From positions 62,001-126,000 of the forward strand of contig JAQAZG010000002.1 in NCBI GenBank assembly GCA_027864655.1: DNA of 64,000 bases. Reading direction: 5' to 3'. Below are positions 51,244 through 60,106 of this stretch, piece after piece; position 1 is the stretch's first letter; every line of letters begins with the position of its first letter. The DNA comes from Oleispirillum naphthae (lineage in GTDB: Bacteria; Pseudomonadota; Alphaproteobacteria; Rhodospirillales; Rhodospirillaceae). The position numbers and the translations under genes are program-made. The notes under the pieces are model-generated. The model was not told the origin of the DNA and made no database searches. It was given only the letters and a program-made list of their open reading frames with translations.

Positions 51244-52425
51244 TTGTCCGAGGGTGGCTCGTCGTTAACCGGTGCACGAGGATCCGATCCGATCCGGGTC
51301 ATGGTCGTCGATGACTCCGCCGTGGTGCGCGGCCTGATTACGCGCATGCTGGAGGACGCGGCGGACGTGCAGGTGGTGACCTCGGTTCCCAACGGCGATG
51401 CCGCGGTCAGGGCGCTCGACCGCTACGATATCGAGGTGGTGCTGCTCGACATCGAAATGCCGGTGATGGACGGCATGACCGCGCTGCCCCTGATGCTCAA
51501 TAAGCGGCCGGACCTCAAGGTCATCATGGCCTCCACCCTTACCCTGCACAACGCCGACATCTCGCTCCGCGCGCTCGAACTCGGAGCCGTGGACTACATT
51601 CCCAAGCCCACCGCGACGCGCGAGCTCTCGGGCGGCCAGGATTTCAAACGCGAACTGCTGGAAAAGGTGGTCACCCTCGGCGCGGTGCTGCGCAGGAGCG
51701 GCGCACGCCGCCCGGCGCCCCAGCCGGCGCGCCCCGGCGCAGCGCCCGCGCGCACGCCGTTCCAGCGTCCCGCGCTCGGCGGCGGGCGGGCCTCGCTGCT
51801 CAGCCCCACCGCGCCGATCCAGCTGCGCCAGCACAAGATCGAGTTTCCCGACATCATCGCCATCGGCAGTTCCACCGGCGGGCCGCAGGCGCTGTTCAAG
51901 GTGCTCGGCGATCTGCGCAGCGGCATGCCGCCGAAGCAGCCGATCATCATCACCCAGCATATGCCCGCCACCTTCACCACCATCCTCGCCGAGCACATCA
52001 CCCGCGTCACCGGCTGGCCCGCCAAGGAAGCCCAGGACGGCGAGGTTCTGCGGGGCGGCAACGTCTATATCGCGCCCGGCGGATTCCACATGCTGGTGGA
52101 GAGCAAGGGCGTCGAGCAGGTTCTGCGCGTCATCGACGGGCCGCCGGAAAACTTCTGCAAGCCGGCGGTGGACCCGATGTTCCGTTCCGTCGCCAAGGTC
52201 TATGGCCGCCGCGCCCTTGCGGTGATTCTCACCGGCATGGGTTCGGACGGCGCGAAGGGCGGCGCCGTGCTCGTCGAGGCCGGCGGCACGGTGATCGCCC
52301 AGGACGAGGAAACCGCGGTGGTCTGGGGCATGCCCGGCACCGCGGCGCAAGCGGGCATCTGCTCGGCCGTGCTCCCCCTGCCGGAAATCGGCGCCTACAT
52401 CAAAAAAGTGGCGGCGAGGCAATAA
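51244..52425 (+). CDS. cheB: Chemotaxis protein-glutamate methylesterase/glutamine deamidase CheB
   Basis: A 393-residue two-domain protein. The N-terminal receiver has VVDDSAVVRG and phospho-Asp in VLLDIEMPVMDG. The C-terminal methylesterase has the catalytic Ser in IAIGSSTGGPQAL (about residue 209), His in IITQHMPATFT (about 238) and Asp in GMGSDGAKGG. It removes methyl groups from chemoreceptors. The TTG start is preferred because GGGGAGAG lies 6 bases before it and the receiver begins soon after; the ATG at 51301 would cut the first beta-strand. Confidence 0.95.
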   Translation: MSEGGSSLTGARGSDPIRVMVVDDSAVVRGLITRMLEDAADVQVVTSVPNGDAAVRALDRYDIEVVLLDIEMPVMDGMTALPLMLNKRPDLKVIMASTLTLHNADISLRALELGAVDYIPKPTATRELSGGQDFKRELLEKVVTLGAVLRRSGARRPAPQPARPGAAPARTPFQRPALGGGRASLLSPTAPIQLRQHKIEFPDIIAIGSSTGGPQALFKVLGDLRSGMPPKQPIIITQHMPATFTTILAEHITRVTGWPAKEAQDGEVLRGGNVYIAPGGFHMLVESKGVEQVLRVIDGPPENFCKPAVDPMFRSVAKVYGRRALAVILTGMGSDGAKGGAVLVEAGGTVIAQDEETAVVWGMPGTAAQAGICSAVLPLPEIGAYIKKVAARQ

Positions 52426-52428
52426 ACG

Positions 52429-53262
52429 ATGAAACCGGAAGACTTCGATTTCGTAGCCAAGCTCTTGAAGGAACGTTCGGGCCTCGTCCTCTCCAAGGAC
52501 AAGTCCTACCTCCTCGAGAGCCGCCTGATGCCGGTGGCCCGCCGCCGCGGCATGAAAGGCCTCGACGAGCTCGTCGCCGCGATCCGCCGCATGGATCCCG
52601 CCCTGGTCAAGGACGTGACCGAGGCGATGACCACCAACGAATCCTTCTTCTTCCGCGATACCAAACCCTTCGACCAGTTCCGCGAGCGCGTGCTGCCCGC
52701 GCTCTTGACCGCGCGCAAGGACAAACGCCAGATCCGCGTCTGGTGCGCCGCCTGCTCCAGCGGACAGGAACCCTATTCCCTCGCCATCATCCTCAAGGAG
52801 ATGGAGGCGAAGCTCTCCGGCTGGCGCATCGATATCGTCGCCACCGACCTCTCCACCGAAATCCTCGAAAAGGCCAAGGCCGGGCTCTATTCCCAATTCG
52901 AGGTGCAAAGAGGCATGCCGATCACCCTTCTGGTCAAATACTTCCAGAAGAAGGACGAGATGTGGCAGATCGACGCCCGCCTGCGCGCCATGGTGCAGTA
53001 CCGGCCGCTCAACCTGCTCACCGACGTGCGCTCCACCCTCGGCGCTTTCGACGTCATCTTCTGCCGTAACGTGCTGATCTATTTCGACCAGGAAACCAAG
53101 GGCAAGGTCCTCGCCGACGTCTCCAAGGTGATGAGCCCCGACGGCTTCCTCTATCTCGGCGGCGCGGAAACCGTGCTCGGCATCTCCGACAAGTTCCGCC
53201 CGATCGCCGGTCAGCGCGGCATGTACGAGCTTTCCGGCGGCGCCGGCGCAGCGCCGGTGTGA
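52429..53262 (+). CDS. cheR: Chemotaxis protein methyltransferase CheR
   Basis: A 277-residue SAM-dependent methyltransferase that modifies glutamates of chemoreceptors. The N-terminal helical domain (residues 1-75) precedes a Rossmann methyltransferase with WCAACSSGQEPYSLAI (SAM loop), ATDLSTEILEKA and FCRNVLIYFDQETK. The TTNESFFFRD signature is also present. No C-terminal pentapeptide-tether domain. It starts 3 bases after cheB. A long composite repeat follows its stop. Confidence 0.96.
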   Translation: MKPEDFDFVAKLLKERSGLVLSKDKSYLLESRLMPVARRRGMKGLDELVAAIRRMDPALVKDVTEAMTTNESFFFRDTKPFDQFRERVLPALLTARKDKRQIRVWCAACSSGQEPYSLAIILKEMEAKLSGWRIDIVATDLSTEILEKAKAGLYSQFEVQRGMPITLLVKYFQKKDEMWQIDARLRAMVQYRPLNLLTDVRSTLGAFDVIFCRNVLIYFDQETKGKVLADVSKVMSPDGFLYLGGAETVLGISDKFRPIAGQRGMYELSGGAGAAPV

Positions 53263-53267
53263 CGCCG

Positions 53268-53464
53268 GAAAAACCGGGCCGGGGCGCCGCCCCGGACCCC
53301 GCCGGGGCCGCGGGCCCCAGACCCCCTGACGTTGTTTTCGCCGCGTAGCGGCAATCGACCCCCGCCGCATCCGGCAGGGACTTATGGCGCTACGCGCAAA
53401 AACATAAAGTTACGGGAGCAACTGTGTTGTGCGGAGGGACCGAGTCCCTCCGCGAGGTTTTGGT
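53268..53464 (+). repeat. Modular intergenic palindromic repeat, copy 8 (composite)
   Basis: CCGGGGCGCCGCCCCGG, CCCCGCCGGGGCC, GTTTTCGCCGCGTAGCGGCAATC and GGACTTATGGCGCTACGCGCAAAAAC, then GCGGAGGGACCGAGTCCCTCCGC followed by GAGGTTTTGG. It fills the gap between the convergent cheR and ctrA genes and shares two modules with the inverted copy at 24531. Confidence 0.8.
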
Positions 53465-53466
53465 TT

Positions 53467-54144
53467 TCAGCTCGGATCGCGCAGCACGTAGCCGCGGCCC
53501 CAGACGGTTTCGATGTAGGAATCGCCGCCGCTGACCGTCGCGAGTTTCTTGCGCAGCTTGCAGATGAACACGTCGATGATCTTGAGTTCCGGTTCGTCCA
53601 TGCCGCCGTAGAGGTGGTTGAGGAACTGTTCCTTGGTCAGCGTCGTGCCCTTGCGCAGGGCGAGGAGTTCGAGGATGCCGTATTCCTTGCCGGTGAGGTG
53701 GACCGGCGTGTCGTCCACGGTGACCGAGCGGGTGTCGAGGTTGACGCTGAGGCGTCCGGTGCGGATCACCGAGGCGGCGTGGCCCTTGGAGCGGCGGATG
53801 ATGGCGTGGAGGCGGGCCACTAGTTCGCCCTTTTCGAAGGGCTTGGTCAGGTAGTCGTCGGCCCCCAGGCCGAGGCTTTTGATCTTGCGGTCGGTATCGT
53901 CCATGCCGGAGAGGATCAAGACCGGCGTGGCGATGCGCGCGGCGCGCAACTGGCGCAGCACGTCGAGGCCGTCCATGTCGGGCAGGCCGAGATCGAGGAT
54001 GATGATGTCGTATTCGTAGAGGCGTCCGATCTCCAGGCCGTCTTCCCCGAGGCCGGTGGCGTCCACCACCATGGTCTCGGAGCGCAGCATCATTTCGATG
54101 GTTTGCGCCTGGATCGGATCGTCTTCGACCAGCAGAACCCGCAT
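53467..54144 (-). CDS. ctrA: Cell-cycle response regulator CtrA
   Basis: A 225-residue OmpR-type response regulator. The receiver starts [10 protein letters not shown], has phospho-Asp 51 in [13 protein letters not shown] and the conserved Lys in [13 protein letters not shown]. The C-terminal winged helix ends [14 protein letters not shown] and [10 protein letters not shown], characteristic of CtrA. In alphaproteobacteria CtrA is phosphorylated through CckA-ChpT and controls flagellar, chemotaxis and cell-cycle genes; in Rhodospirillales it mainly governs motility. It is divergent from fliI, with a CtrA-like site in between, so self-control is likely. Confidence 0.95.
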   Translation of the reverse strand: MRVLLVEDDPIQAQTIEMMLRSETMVVDATGLGEDGLEIGRLYEYDIIILDLGLPDMDGLDVLRQLRAARIATPVLILSGMDDTDRKIKSLGLGADDYLTKPFEKGELVARLHAIIRRSKGHAASVIRTGRLSVNLDTRSVTVDDTPVHLTGKEYGILELLALRKGTTLTKEQFLNHLYGGMDEPELKIIDVFICKLRKKLATVSGGDSYIETVWGRGYVLRDPS

Positions 54145-54157
54145 GGCGCGCCTCGCA

Positions 54158-54171
54158 TTAACCTTGGTTAA
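54158..54171. promoter_or_regulatory. CtrA-like binding site between ctrA and fliI
   Basis: TTAA-CCTTGG-TTAA, that is TTAACC and GGTTAA half-sites as an inverted repeat. The CtrA consensus is two TTAA half-sites with a 7-base spacer; here the spacer is 6. It lies 14 bases before ctrA and about 100 bases before the divergent fliI. Confidence 0.5.
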
Positions 54172-54274
54172 CGAGGCCAGATTAGCCGCTTCGTTGCGTC
54201 CGCGCAATGTGTCTTTACCGCCTCTTAAGGGAGGCGCGGTATCCTGCCGCCGATATGTCCGGAGGCGCGAGGCG

Positions 54275-55600
54275 ATGACGGTTCTCATCCAGAACATGCT
54301 GCACGAAATCGAGCAGCTGCCGGACTACGAGGTGTTCGGCCGCGTCACCGGGGTTTCCGGCATGCTGGTGGAGGTGGGCGGCGCGCACGGCGCGCTCTCC
54401 GTCGGCGACCGCTGTGCCCTGATCGCGCGCACCGGCCGCCGCGTGCCGTGCGAGGTGGTGGGCTTCCGCGCCGGCTGTGCGCTGTTGATGGCGTTCACCG
54501 CGCTGGAGGGCATCGGGCTCGGCTGCCGCGCCGAAGTGACGGAAAGCCAGCCCGCGATCTATCCGCATCCGGCCTGGCTCGGCCGGGTGATCGACGCCTT
54601 CGGCGAGCCGGTGGACGGCAAGGGGCCGCTGCCCAAGGGCGATGTCCCCTATGCGGTGCGCGCCACGCCGCCCTCGGCGCACCTGCGCGGCCGGGTGAAG
54701 GGCAAGGTGGATCTCGGGGTGCGCGCCCTCAACACCTTCCTCACCTGCTGCCGCGGCCAGCGCATGGGCATCTTTTCCGGGTCCGGCGTCGGCAAGTCGT
54801 CGCTTTTGGCGATGATGGCGCGCCACACCCGCCTCGACGCCACCGTGGTCGGGCTGATCGGCGAACGCGGCCGCGAGGCCCGCGAGTTCCTGGAGGACGA
54901 CCTGGGGCCGGACGGCCTGGCGCGCAGCGTGGTGGTGTGCGCCACCTCCGACGAGAGCCCGCTGATGCGCCGCCAGGCGGCGCACACCGCAATGGCGGTG
55001 GCGGAGTTCTTCCGCGATACCGGGCGCGACATCCTGGTGCTGATGGACAGCATCACCCGCTTCGCCATGGCGCAGCGCGAGATCAGCCTCTCCGCCGGGG
55101 AGCCGCCCGCCTCCAAGGGCTACACCCCCTCGGTGTTCGCCGAGCTGCCGAAGCTTCTGGAGCGCGCCGGGCCCGGCGCGGGCGGCGTGGGCAGCATCAC
55201 CGGCCTGTTCACCGTGCTGGTGGAGGGCGACGACATGAACGAGCCGATCTCGGATGCGGTGCGCGGCATCCTCGACGGCCACGTGGTGCTCGACCGCGCC
55301 ATCGCGGAGCGCGGCCGCTATCCCGCGATCAACGTGCTGCGCAGCGTGTCGCGCACCATGCCCGCCTGCAACAGCGTGGAAGAGAACGCCCTGGTCGGCC
55401 GCGCGCGGCGGCTGATGGCCACTTACGAGGACATGGCGGAGCTGATCCGCCTCGGCGCCTACCGCACGGGCAGCAATCCGGAGGTGGACGAGGCGGTCCA
55501 CTACAGCGCGCCGCTGGAGCAGTTTCTCGCCCAGGCGAAGACCGAGGCGACCGATCTCGCCGCGGGCTATGCGGCGCTTGAACAGATACTGTCGCACTGA
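54275..55600 (+). CDS. fliI: Flagellar type III export ATPase
   Basis: A 441-residue F1-beta-like ATPase. Walker A is [15 protein letters not shown] (about residue 168), Walker B is [15 protein letters not shown], and the export-ATPase specific [25 protein letters not shown] block is present. It energises unfolding and release of flagellar substrates with FliH and FliJ, both encoded just downstream. The MTVLIQ start follows GGAGGCGCGAGG. The stop overlaps the fliJ start by one base. Confidence 0.95.
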   Translation: MTVLIQNMLHEIEQLPDYEVFGRVTGVSGMLVEVGGAHGALSVGDRCALIARTGRRVPCEVVGFRAGCALLMAFTALEGIGLGCRAEVTESQPAIYPHPAWLGRVIDAFGEPVDGKGPLPKGDVPYAVRATPPSAHLRGRVKGKVDLGVRALNTFLTCCRGQRMGIFSGSGVGKSSLLAMMARHTRLDATVVGLIGERGREAREFLEDDLGPDGLARSVVVCATSDESPLMRRQAAHTAMAVAEFFRDTGRDILVLMDSITRFAMAQREISLSAGEPPASKGYTPSVFAELPKLLERAGPGAGGVGSITGLFTVLVEGDDMNEPISDAVRGILDGHVVLDRAIAERGRYPAINVLRSVSRTMPACNSVEENALVGRARRLMATYEDMAELIRLGAYRTGSNPEVDEAVHYSAPLEQFLAQAKTEATDLAAGYAALEQILSH

Positions 55601-56031
55601 TGGCGGGCAAGGATATCCACGCCCTGATCCGGCTGAAGAAATGGATGGTGGACGAGGAGCGCCGCATCCTCGGCCAGATGCTGGCGCAGGAAGCGGTGGT
55701 GGCGCGCCGCCGCGCCGCGCTGGAGGACGAGGTGCGCCGCGAGCAGACGGTCGCCGCGGCCGACCCGGCGGGACTGGCCGGGCGCGCCTATGGCGATTTC
55801 GCCGCCGCCGCGGTGGCGCGCCGCACCCGCCTGGACCAGGAACGCATTCTGCTGGAAGCGGCGATTTCCGGGCAGCGCGACAAGGTTGCGGAGGTCTACC
55901 GCGATTTCAAGACCCTGGAGCAGATCCAGAAGAACCGCGACCTGCGCGCCGCGGCGGAGCGCGCCCGCAAGGAGCAGGCGGCGCTGGACGAGATTGCGGC
56001 GATCAACCACCGCCGCCGCAACGCTGGGTAG
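55600..56031 (+). CDS. fliJ: FliJ-like flagellar export chaperone
   Basis: A 143-residue, almost entirely helical, charged coiled-coil protein (RLKKWMVDEERRILGQML...RRTRLDQERILLEAAI...). FliJ proteins are poorly conserved; the call rests on size, coiled-coil character and location directly after fliI (TGATG overlap), which is the usual fliI-fliJ order. FliJ links FliI to the export gate FlhA. Confidence 0.75.
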   Translation: MAGKDIHALIRLKKWMVDEERRILGQMLAQEAVVARRRAALEDEVRREQTVAAADPAGLAGRAYGDFAAAAVARRTRLDQERILLEAAISGQRDKVAEVYRDFKTLEQIQKNRDLRAAAERARKEQAALDEIAAINHRRRNAG

Positions 56032-56088
56032 AATAGCGGCGACTCCGCGGATTCCGGCGAGTCCCCGCCCGGCAAAAATTGCCGCCCG

Positions 56089-56104
56089 TTAACCATCTCT
56101 TTAA
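56089..56104 (+). promoter_or_regulatory. CtrA-like site before fliF
   Basis: TTAACCAT-CTCT-TTAA. The first half-site is the full TTAACCAT form seen in Caulobacter flagellar promoters; the second TTAA is 8 bases on instead of 7. It lies about 90 bases before the fliF start codon. Confidence 0.5.
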
Positions 56105-56195
56105 CCCCCCGGCTATAGGCTTTCTTCAGGAACAACCGGAATCCGTGAGGAGAGGCGCGTGCGCGCCTCTTCCGCCAGTGCGAGGTCGCCCTGCC

Positions 56196-57830
56196 GTGAA
56201 CGCGTTCATCCAATCCTTGCGCAGCCTGGGTCCCGGCCGCCTGATGGCGATGGCCGCCGTCAGCGTCGGGCTTCTCGGCTTCATCATCTATTTTTCGATG
56301 CGCATGGGCGCGCCGAAGATGGAGCTTCTCTACAGCGATCTCGACACCTCCGCGGCGCGCGCCATCACCCGCCAGCTCGAGGCGAAGACCATTCCCTACC
56401 AGCTGCGCGCCGAGGGCCGCGACATCTACGTGCCCGGCGACCAGATGCTGAAGATGCGCCTGGAGACCGCCGAGGTGGCGCACAATTCCGGCGTGATCAA
56501 CGGCTACGAGCTGTTCGACAACATGGATGCGCTGGGCGCCACCAACTTCATGCAGAACGTCAACCTGGTGCGCGCGCTGGAAGGCGAACTGTCGCGCACC
56601 ATCATGGCGATCGGCACGGTTGCCGCCGCGCGGGTGCACCTGGTGCTGCCGAAGCGCGAAATGTTCTCGCGCGAGGCGCAGGAGCCCTCCGCCTCGGTGA
56701 TTCTGCGGCTGCGCGCCGGTTCGCTCTCCAAGGGGCAGGTTTCCGCCATCCAGTACCTCGTCGCCTCGGCGGTGCCGAAGCTCAAGCCCTCGCGGATTTC
56801 CATCGTCGATGACCACGGCACGCTGCTCGCCCGCGGCTTCGAGGACGACAAGCAGGTGATGGCCGCCACCCACGAGGAGATGCGCCAGACGCAGGAGCAC
56901 CGTCTCTCCCAGGCGGTGGAGGAGTTGCTCGCCCGCAGCCTCGGCCCCGGCAAGGTGCGCGCCGAGGTGAGCATCGAGATGGACTTCGCCCGCGTCGTCA
57001 CCAACCAGGAGAGCTATGACCCCGACGGCCAGGTGGTGCGCTCCACCGTCACCGAGAGCGAGCGCGCCCAGACCGACGAGAAGCAGAGCGACGCGGTTTC
57101 GGTGCAGCAGAACCTGCCGGACAGCAACCTCGGCTCCGAGAACGGCCGCGCCACCAGCTCGAACCAGCGCTCGGTGGAGACCACCAACTACGAGATCACC
57201 AAGAAAATCTCCAACTCGGTGCGCGAGAACGGCGTGGTGAAGCGCCTGTCCGTCGCGGTGCTGGTGGACGGCATCACCGCCACCAATCCGGACGGCACCG
57301 CCACCTATGCGGACCGCACGCCGGAGGAGATGGACAAGATCGCCTCCCTGGTGCGTTCCGCCGTCGGCTTCGACGCGGCGCGCGGCGACCAGGTGGATGT
57401 GATCAACATGCGCTTCCAGGCCGCGACCGACGCCTTCGGCCCCGCCGAGCAGCCGCTGTTCATGGGCTTCACCAAGGCCGAGATCATGCGCATGGCCGAG
57501 GGCCTGGGCGTCGCCGTGGTGGCGATCCTGGTCATCCTGCTGATCGTCCGGCCGCTGGTCACCCGCGCCTTCGAGAGCCTGCCCACGCCTTCGGAGCAGG
57601 CGAGCCGCCAGCTCATCACCGAACAGACGGCGCCGCAGCTCGCCGCGCCCATGGGCTCCATGGTGCCCTCCGACGACGAGGAGGACCTGGAGGTCGAGGA
57701 ACTGATCGATATCGACAAGGTGGAAGGCAGGGTCAAGGCGTCCTCGCTGCGCAAGATCGGCGAGATCGTCCAGAAGCATCCGGAGGAAGCCTTGAGCATC
57801 GTGCGCAACTGGATGTATCAGGAAACCTGA
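56196..57830 (+). CDS. fliF: Flagellar MS-ring protein FliF
   Basis: A 544-residue membrane protein. The N-terminal helix (about residues 15-35, MAMAAVSVGLLGFIIYFS) is followed by periplasmic ring-building motifs (LYSDLDTSAARAITRQLE, PGDQMLKMRLETAE, ARVHLVLPKREMFSREAQEPSASV). A second helix (about 440-460) and the cytoplasmic FliG-binding tail complete it. The GTG start at 56196 places the first membrane helix near the N-terminus as expected, with GAGG upstream. It is the first gene of fliF-fliG-fliH-fliN. Confidence 0.95.
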   Translation: MNAFIQSLRSLGPGRLMAMAAVSVGLLGFIIYFSMRMGAPKMELLYSDLDTSAARAITRQLEAKTIPYQLRAEGRDIYVPGDQMLKMRLETAEVAHNSGVINGYELFDNMDALGATNFMQNVNLVRALEGELSRTIMAIGTVAAARVHLVLPKREMFSREAQEPSASVILRLRAGSLSKGQVSAIQYLVASAVPKLKPSRISIVDDHGTLLARGFEDDKQVMAATHEEMRQTQEHRLSQAVEELLARSLGPGKVRAEVSIEMDFARVVTNQESYDPDGQVVRSTVTESERAQTDEKQSDAVSVQQNLPDSNLGSENGRATSSNQRSVETTNYEITKKISNSVRENGVVKRLSVAVLVDGITATNPDGTATYADRTPEEMDKIASLVRSAVGFDAARGDQVDVINMRFQAATDAFGPAEQPLFMGFTKAEIMRMAEGLGVAVVAILVILLIVRPLVTRAFESLPTPSEQASRQLITEQTAPQLAAPMGSMVPSDDEEDLEVEELIDIDKVEGRVKASSLRKIGEIVQKHPEEALSIVRNWMYQET

Positions 57831-57857
57831 GCCATCTGAAACGGAGACCGCAACGCC

Positions 57858-58877
57858 GTGGCGCGAGCAAAGGAAGACTACCGCAGCCTGACCGGACCGC
57901 AGAAGGCGGCCTTGTTCCTCCTCTCCCTGGGGGAGGAGCACTCGGCGCGTCTGTTCTCGCTGATGGACGACGAGGAGATCAAGGAGATCTCCCAGGTGAT
58001 GGCGGCGCTCGGCACCGTCAACGCCGCCCTGGTGGAGCGCCTGTTCATCGAGTTCGCCGATGCGATCTCCGCCACCGGTTCGCTGGTCGGCACCTACGAG
58101 AGCACCGAGCGCCTGTTGATGAAGGCGCTGCCGAAGGACCGCGTCGCCAACATCATGGAGGAGATCCGCGGTCCCGCCGGGCGCACGATGTGGGACAAGC
58201 TCGGCAACGTCAACGAGCAGGTGCTGGCCAACTACTTCAAGAACGAATACCCGCAGACGGTGGCGGTGGTGCTCTCGAAGATCAAGGTGGACCATGCGGC
58301 GCGGGTGCTGGCGCTGCTGCCGGAAAATTTCTCGATGGAAGTGATCATGCGCATGCTGCGCATGGAATCGGTGCAGAAGGAGGTGCTGGACGGCGTGGAA
58401 AAGACCCTGCGGACCGAGTTCATGAGCAACCTCGCGCGGACCAACCGCCGCGATTCCCACGAACTCATCGCCGACATCTTCAACAACCTCGACCGCAACT
58501 CGGAAAACCGCTTCATGTCGGCCCTGGAGGAGCGCAACCGCGAATCCGCCGAGCGCATCAAGGCCCTGATGTTCACCTTCGAGGATCTGGTGCGCCTCGA
58601 CGCGCAGGGCGTGCAGACGCTGCTGCGCCACGTCGAGAAGGACAAGCTGGCGCTCGCCCTCAAGGGCGCTTCCGACCCGATCAAGGAAATGTTCTTCAAG
58701 AACATGTCCGAGCGTGCGGGCAAGATGCTGCGCGAGGACATGGAGGCGATGGGGCCGGTGCGGCTGCGCGAGGTGGACGAGGCGCAGGCCCTCATCGTCA
58801 CCCTGGCGAAGGAACTCGCGAACTCCGGCCAGATCGTCATCTCGGAAGGCCGAGAGGAAGACGAACTGGTGTATTGA
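57858..58877 (+). CDS. fliG: Flagellar motor switch protein FliG
   Basis: A 339-residue rotor protein. The N-terminal FliF-binding domain opens [22 protein letters not shown]. The EHPQ-like middle motif is [14 protein letters not shown], and the C-terminal torque helix region carries the charged residues contacting MotA ([21 protein letters not shown]). Length is standard. It follows fliF by 27 bases; a GTG start is used. Confidence 0.95.
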   Translation: MARAKEDYRSLTGPQKAALFLLSLGEEHSARLFSLMDDEEIKEISQVMAALGTVNAALVERLFIEFADAISATGSLVGTYESTERLLMKALPKDRVANIMEEIRGPAGRTMWDKLGNVNEQVLANYFKNEYPQTVAVVLSKIKVDHAARVLALLPENFSMEVIMRMLRMESVQKEVLDGVEKTLRTEFMSNLARTNRRDSHELIADIFNNLDRNSENRFMSALEERNRESAERIKALMFTFEDLVRLDAQGVQTLLRHVEKDKLALALKGASDPIKEMFFKNMSERAGKMLREDMEAMGPVRLREVDEAQALIVTLAKELANSGQIVISEGREEDELVY

Positions 58878-58917
58878 GCCGCCGGCGGCGACGCCGCGGC
58901 ACCACGGAAAGGCAGGC

Positions 58918-59709
58918 ATGGCGACCAAGCTCTCCAAACGCGACAACGCCTTCCACGCATTCGGCAGCCTCGACGGCGAGGCCGAGGCGGAGGATGCGGT
59001 GCGCCGTTTCCTCTTTTCCTACGACTTCGGCGCGCCGCCGCAGTCGCGCGCCGCGCCCGATCGCGCGGTGGACGGCCAGGTGGAGGAGGCCGAGGCCGAA
59101 CCGCCGCCGCCGCCGCCGCTGTTCTCCGAGGAGGACCTGGAGACCGCGCGCGAGGAGGCCCGCGTGCTCGGCCACGCCCAGGGCCTGAAGGACGCCGAGG
59201 AGTCCGCCCTGCACTTCCAGGTGCTGGCGCTGGAATCCATCGCCGACCAGATGGAAACCCTGCGCGGCCGCCAGGACGCGGCCAACGCCGAGACCCACCG
59301 CATGGCCGCGGCGCTGGCCGTGGCGGTGGTGAAGAAGCTGCTGCCGAGGATGGCGCAGGAGCACGGCATCGCCGAGGTGGAGCGGCTGGTCGCCGCCTGC
59401 CTGCCGCATCTCCTCAACGAGCCGCGCCTGATTTTGCGCGTCGCTTCGGACAACGCGGACGAACTGCGCCGCCGCATCGAGCCGCTGGCCCGCGACCGCG
59501 GTTTCGACGGCATGGTGGTGGTGATGGCCGATCCCGCCGTGGGACCGGCGGATTGCCGCCTGGAATGGGACAACGGCGGCGCGGAACGCGACGTAGACAC
59601 GCTTTTTCAACGGATTCAGGATATCGTAGCGCGAAACTCGGAACGCGCGCCGGAGCCGGGGTCCCCGCCGGAAGGGGCCGCCGGCGCGGCCTCCACCGAG
59701 GCGGAGTGA
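58918..59709 (+). CDS. fliH: Flagellar assembly protein FliH
   Basis: A 263-residue protein with an acidic Pro-rich N-terminal region (about 45-75), a helical EARVLGHAQGLKDAEESALHF segment that resembles the FliH stalk, and a C-terminal globular domain (ETHRMAAALAVAVVKKLLPRMAQEHG...LRVASDNADELRRRI...ADPAVGPADCRLEW) matching the FliH/HrpE pattern. FliH regulates FliI. Sequence conservation in this family is weak, so position between fliG and fliN supports the name. Confidence 0.82.
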   Translation: MATKLSKRDNAFHAFGSLDGEAEAEDAVRRFLFSYDFGAPPQSRAAPDRAVDGQVEEAEAEPPPPPPLFSEEDLETAREEARVLGHAQGLKDAEESALHFQVLALESIADQMETLRGRQDAANAETHRMAAALAVAVVKKLLPRMAQEHGIAEVERLVAACLPHLLNEPRLILRVASDNADELRRRIEPLARDRGFDGMVVVMADPAVGPADCRLEWDNGGAERDVDTLFQRIQDIVARNSERAPEPGSPPEGAAGAASTEAE

Positions 59710-59719
59710 GGAGACGACG

Positions 59720-60082
59720 ATGGCCGACGACGACCTGGAACTCAACGAACTGAACGGCGGCGCGCCGCCGTCCGCCGCGGATGCCGCCGCCGACGACGAA
59801 CCCAACGAGTTCGCCGATATGGACAAGCCGCGCTCCGCCGCGGATCTGGAGGCGGTCTACGACATTCCGGTGCGGGTGTCCGCCGTGCTCGGCAAGTCCT
59901 CGATGCAGGTGAGCCAGCTTCTCAAGCTCGGCCGCGGCGCGGTGGTGGAGCTCGACCGCAAGGTCGGCGAGGCGATCGACATCTACGTCAACGACCGGCT
60001 GGTGGCGCGCGGCGAGGTGGTGGTGGTGGAAAACCGCCTCGGCGTGACGATGACCGAAATCATCAAGAGCGAGCGTACCTGA
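59720..60082 (+). CDS. fliN: Flagellar motor switch protein FliN
   Basis: A 120-residue C-ring protein with an acidic variable N-terminus and a SpoA domain: VYDIPVRVSAVLGKSSMQVSQLLKLGRGAVVELDRKVGEAIDIYVNDRLVARGEVVVVENRLGVTMTEI. It forms the bottom of the switch complex and, with FliM (not in this window), binds phospho-CheY. It lies 10 bases after fliH. Confidence 0.95.
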   Translation: MADDDLELNELNGGAPPSAADAAADDEPNEFADMDKPRSAADLEAVYDIPVRVSAVLGKSSMQVSQLLKLGRGAVVELDRKVGEAIDIYVNDRLVARGEVVVVENRLGVTMTEIIKSERT

Positions 60083-60106
60083 GGCATGGCGGGCGAGGGG
60101 CCATCG

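Noticed and set aside
47385-51392. Open frame of over 1,300 codons antisense to cheA and cheY
   Set aside because: It covers well-supported genes on the other strand and has an Arg/His/Asp-biased composition without domains.
55896-58946. Open frame of about 1,000 codons antisense to fliF and fliG
   Set aside because: Same reasoning: composition artefact opposite conserved flagellar genes.
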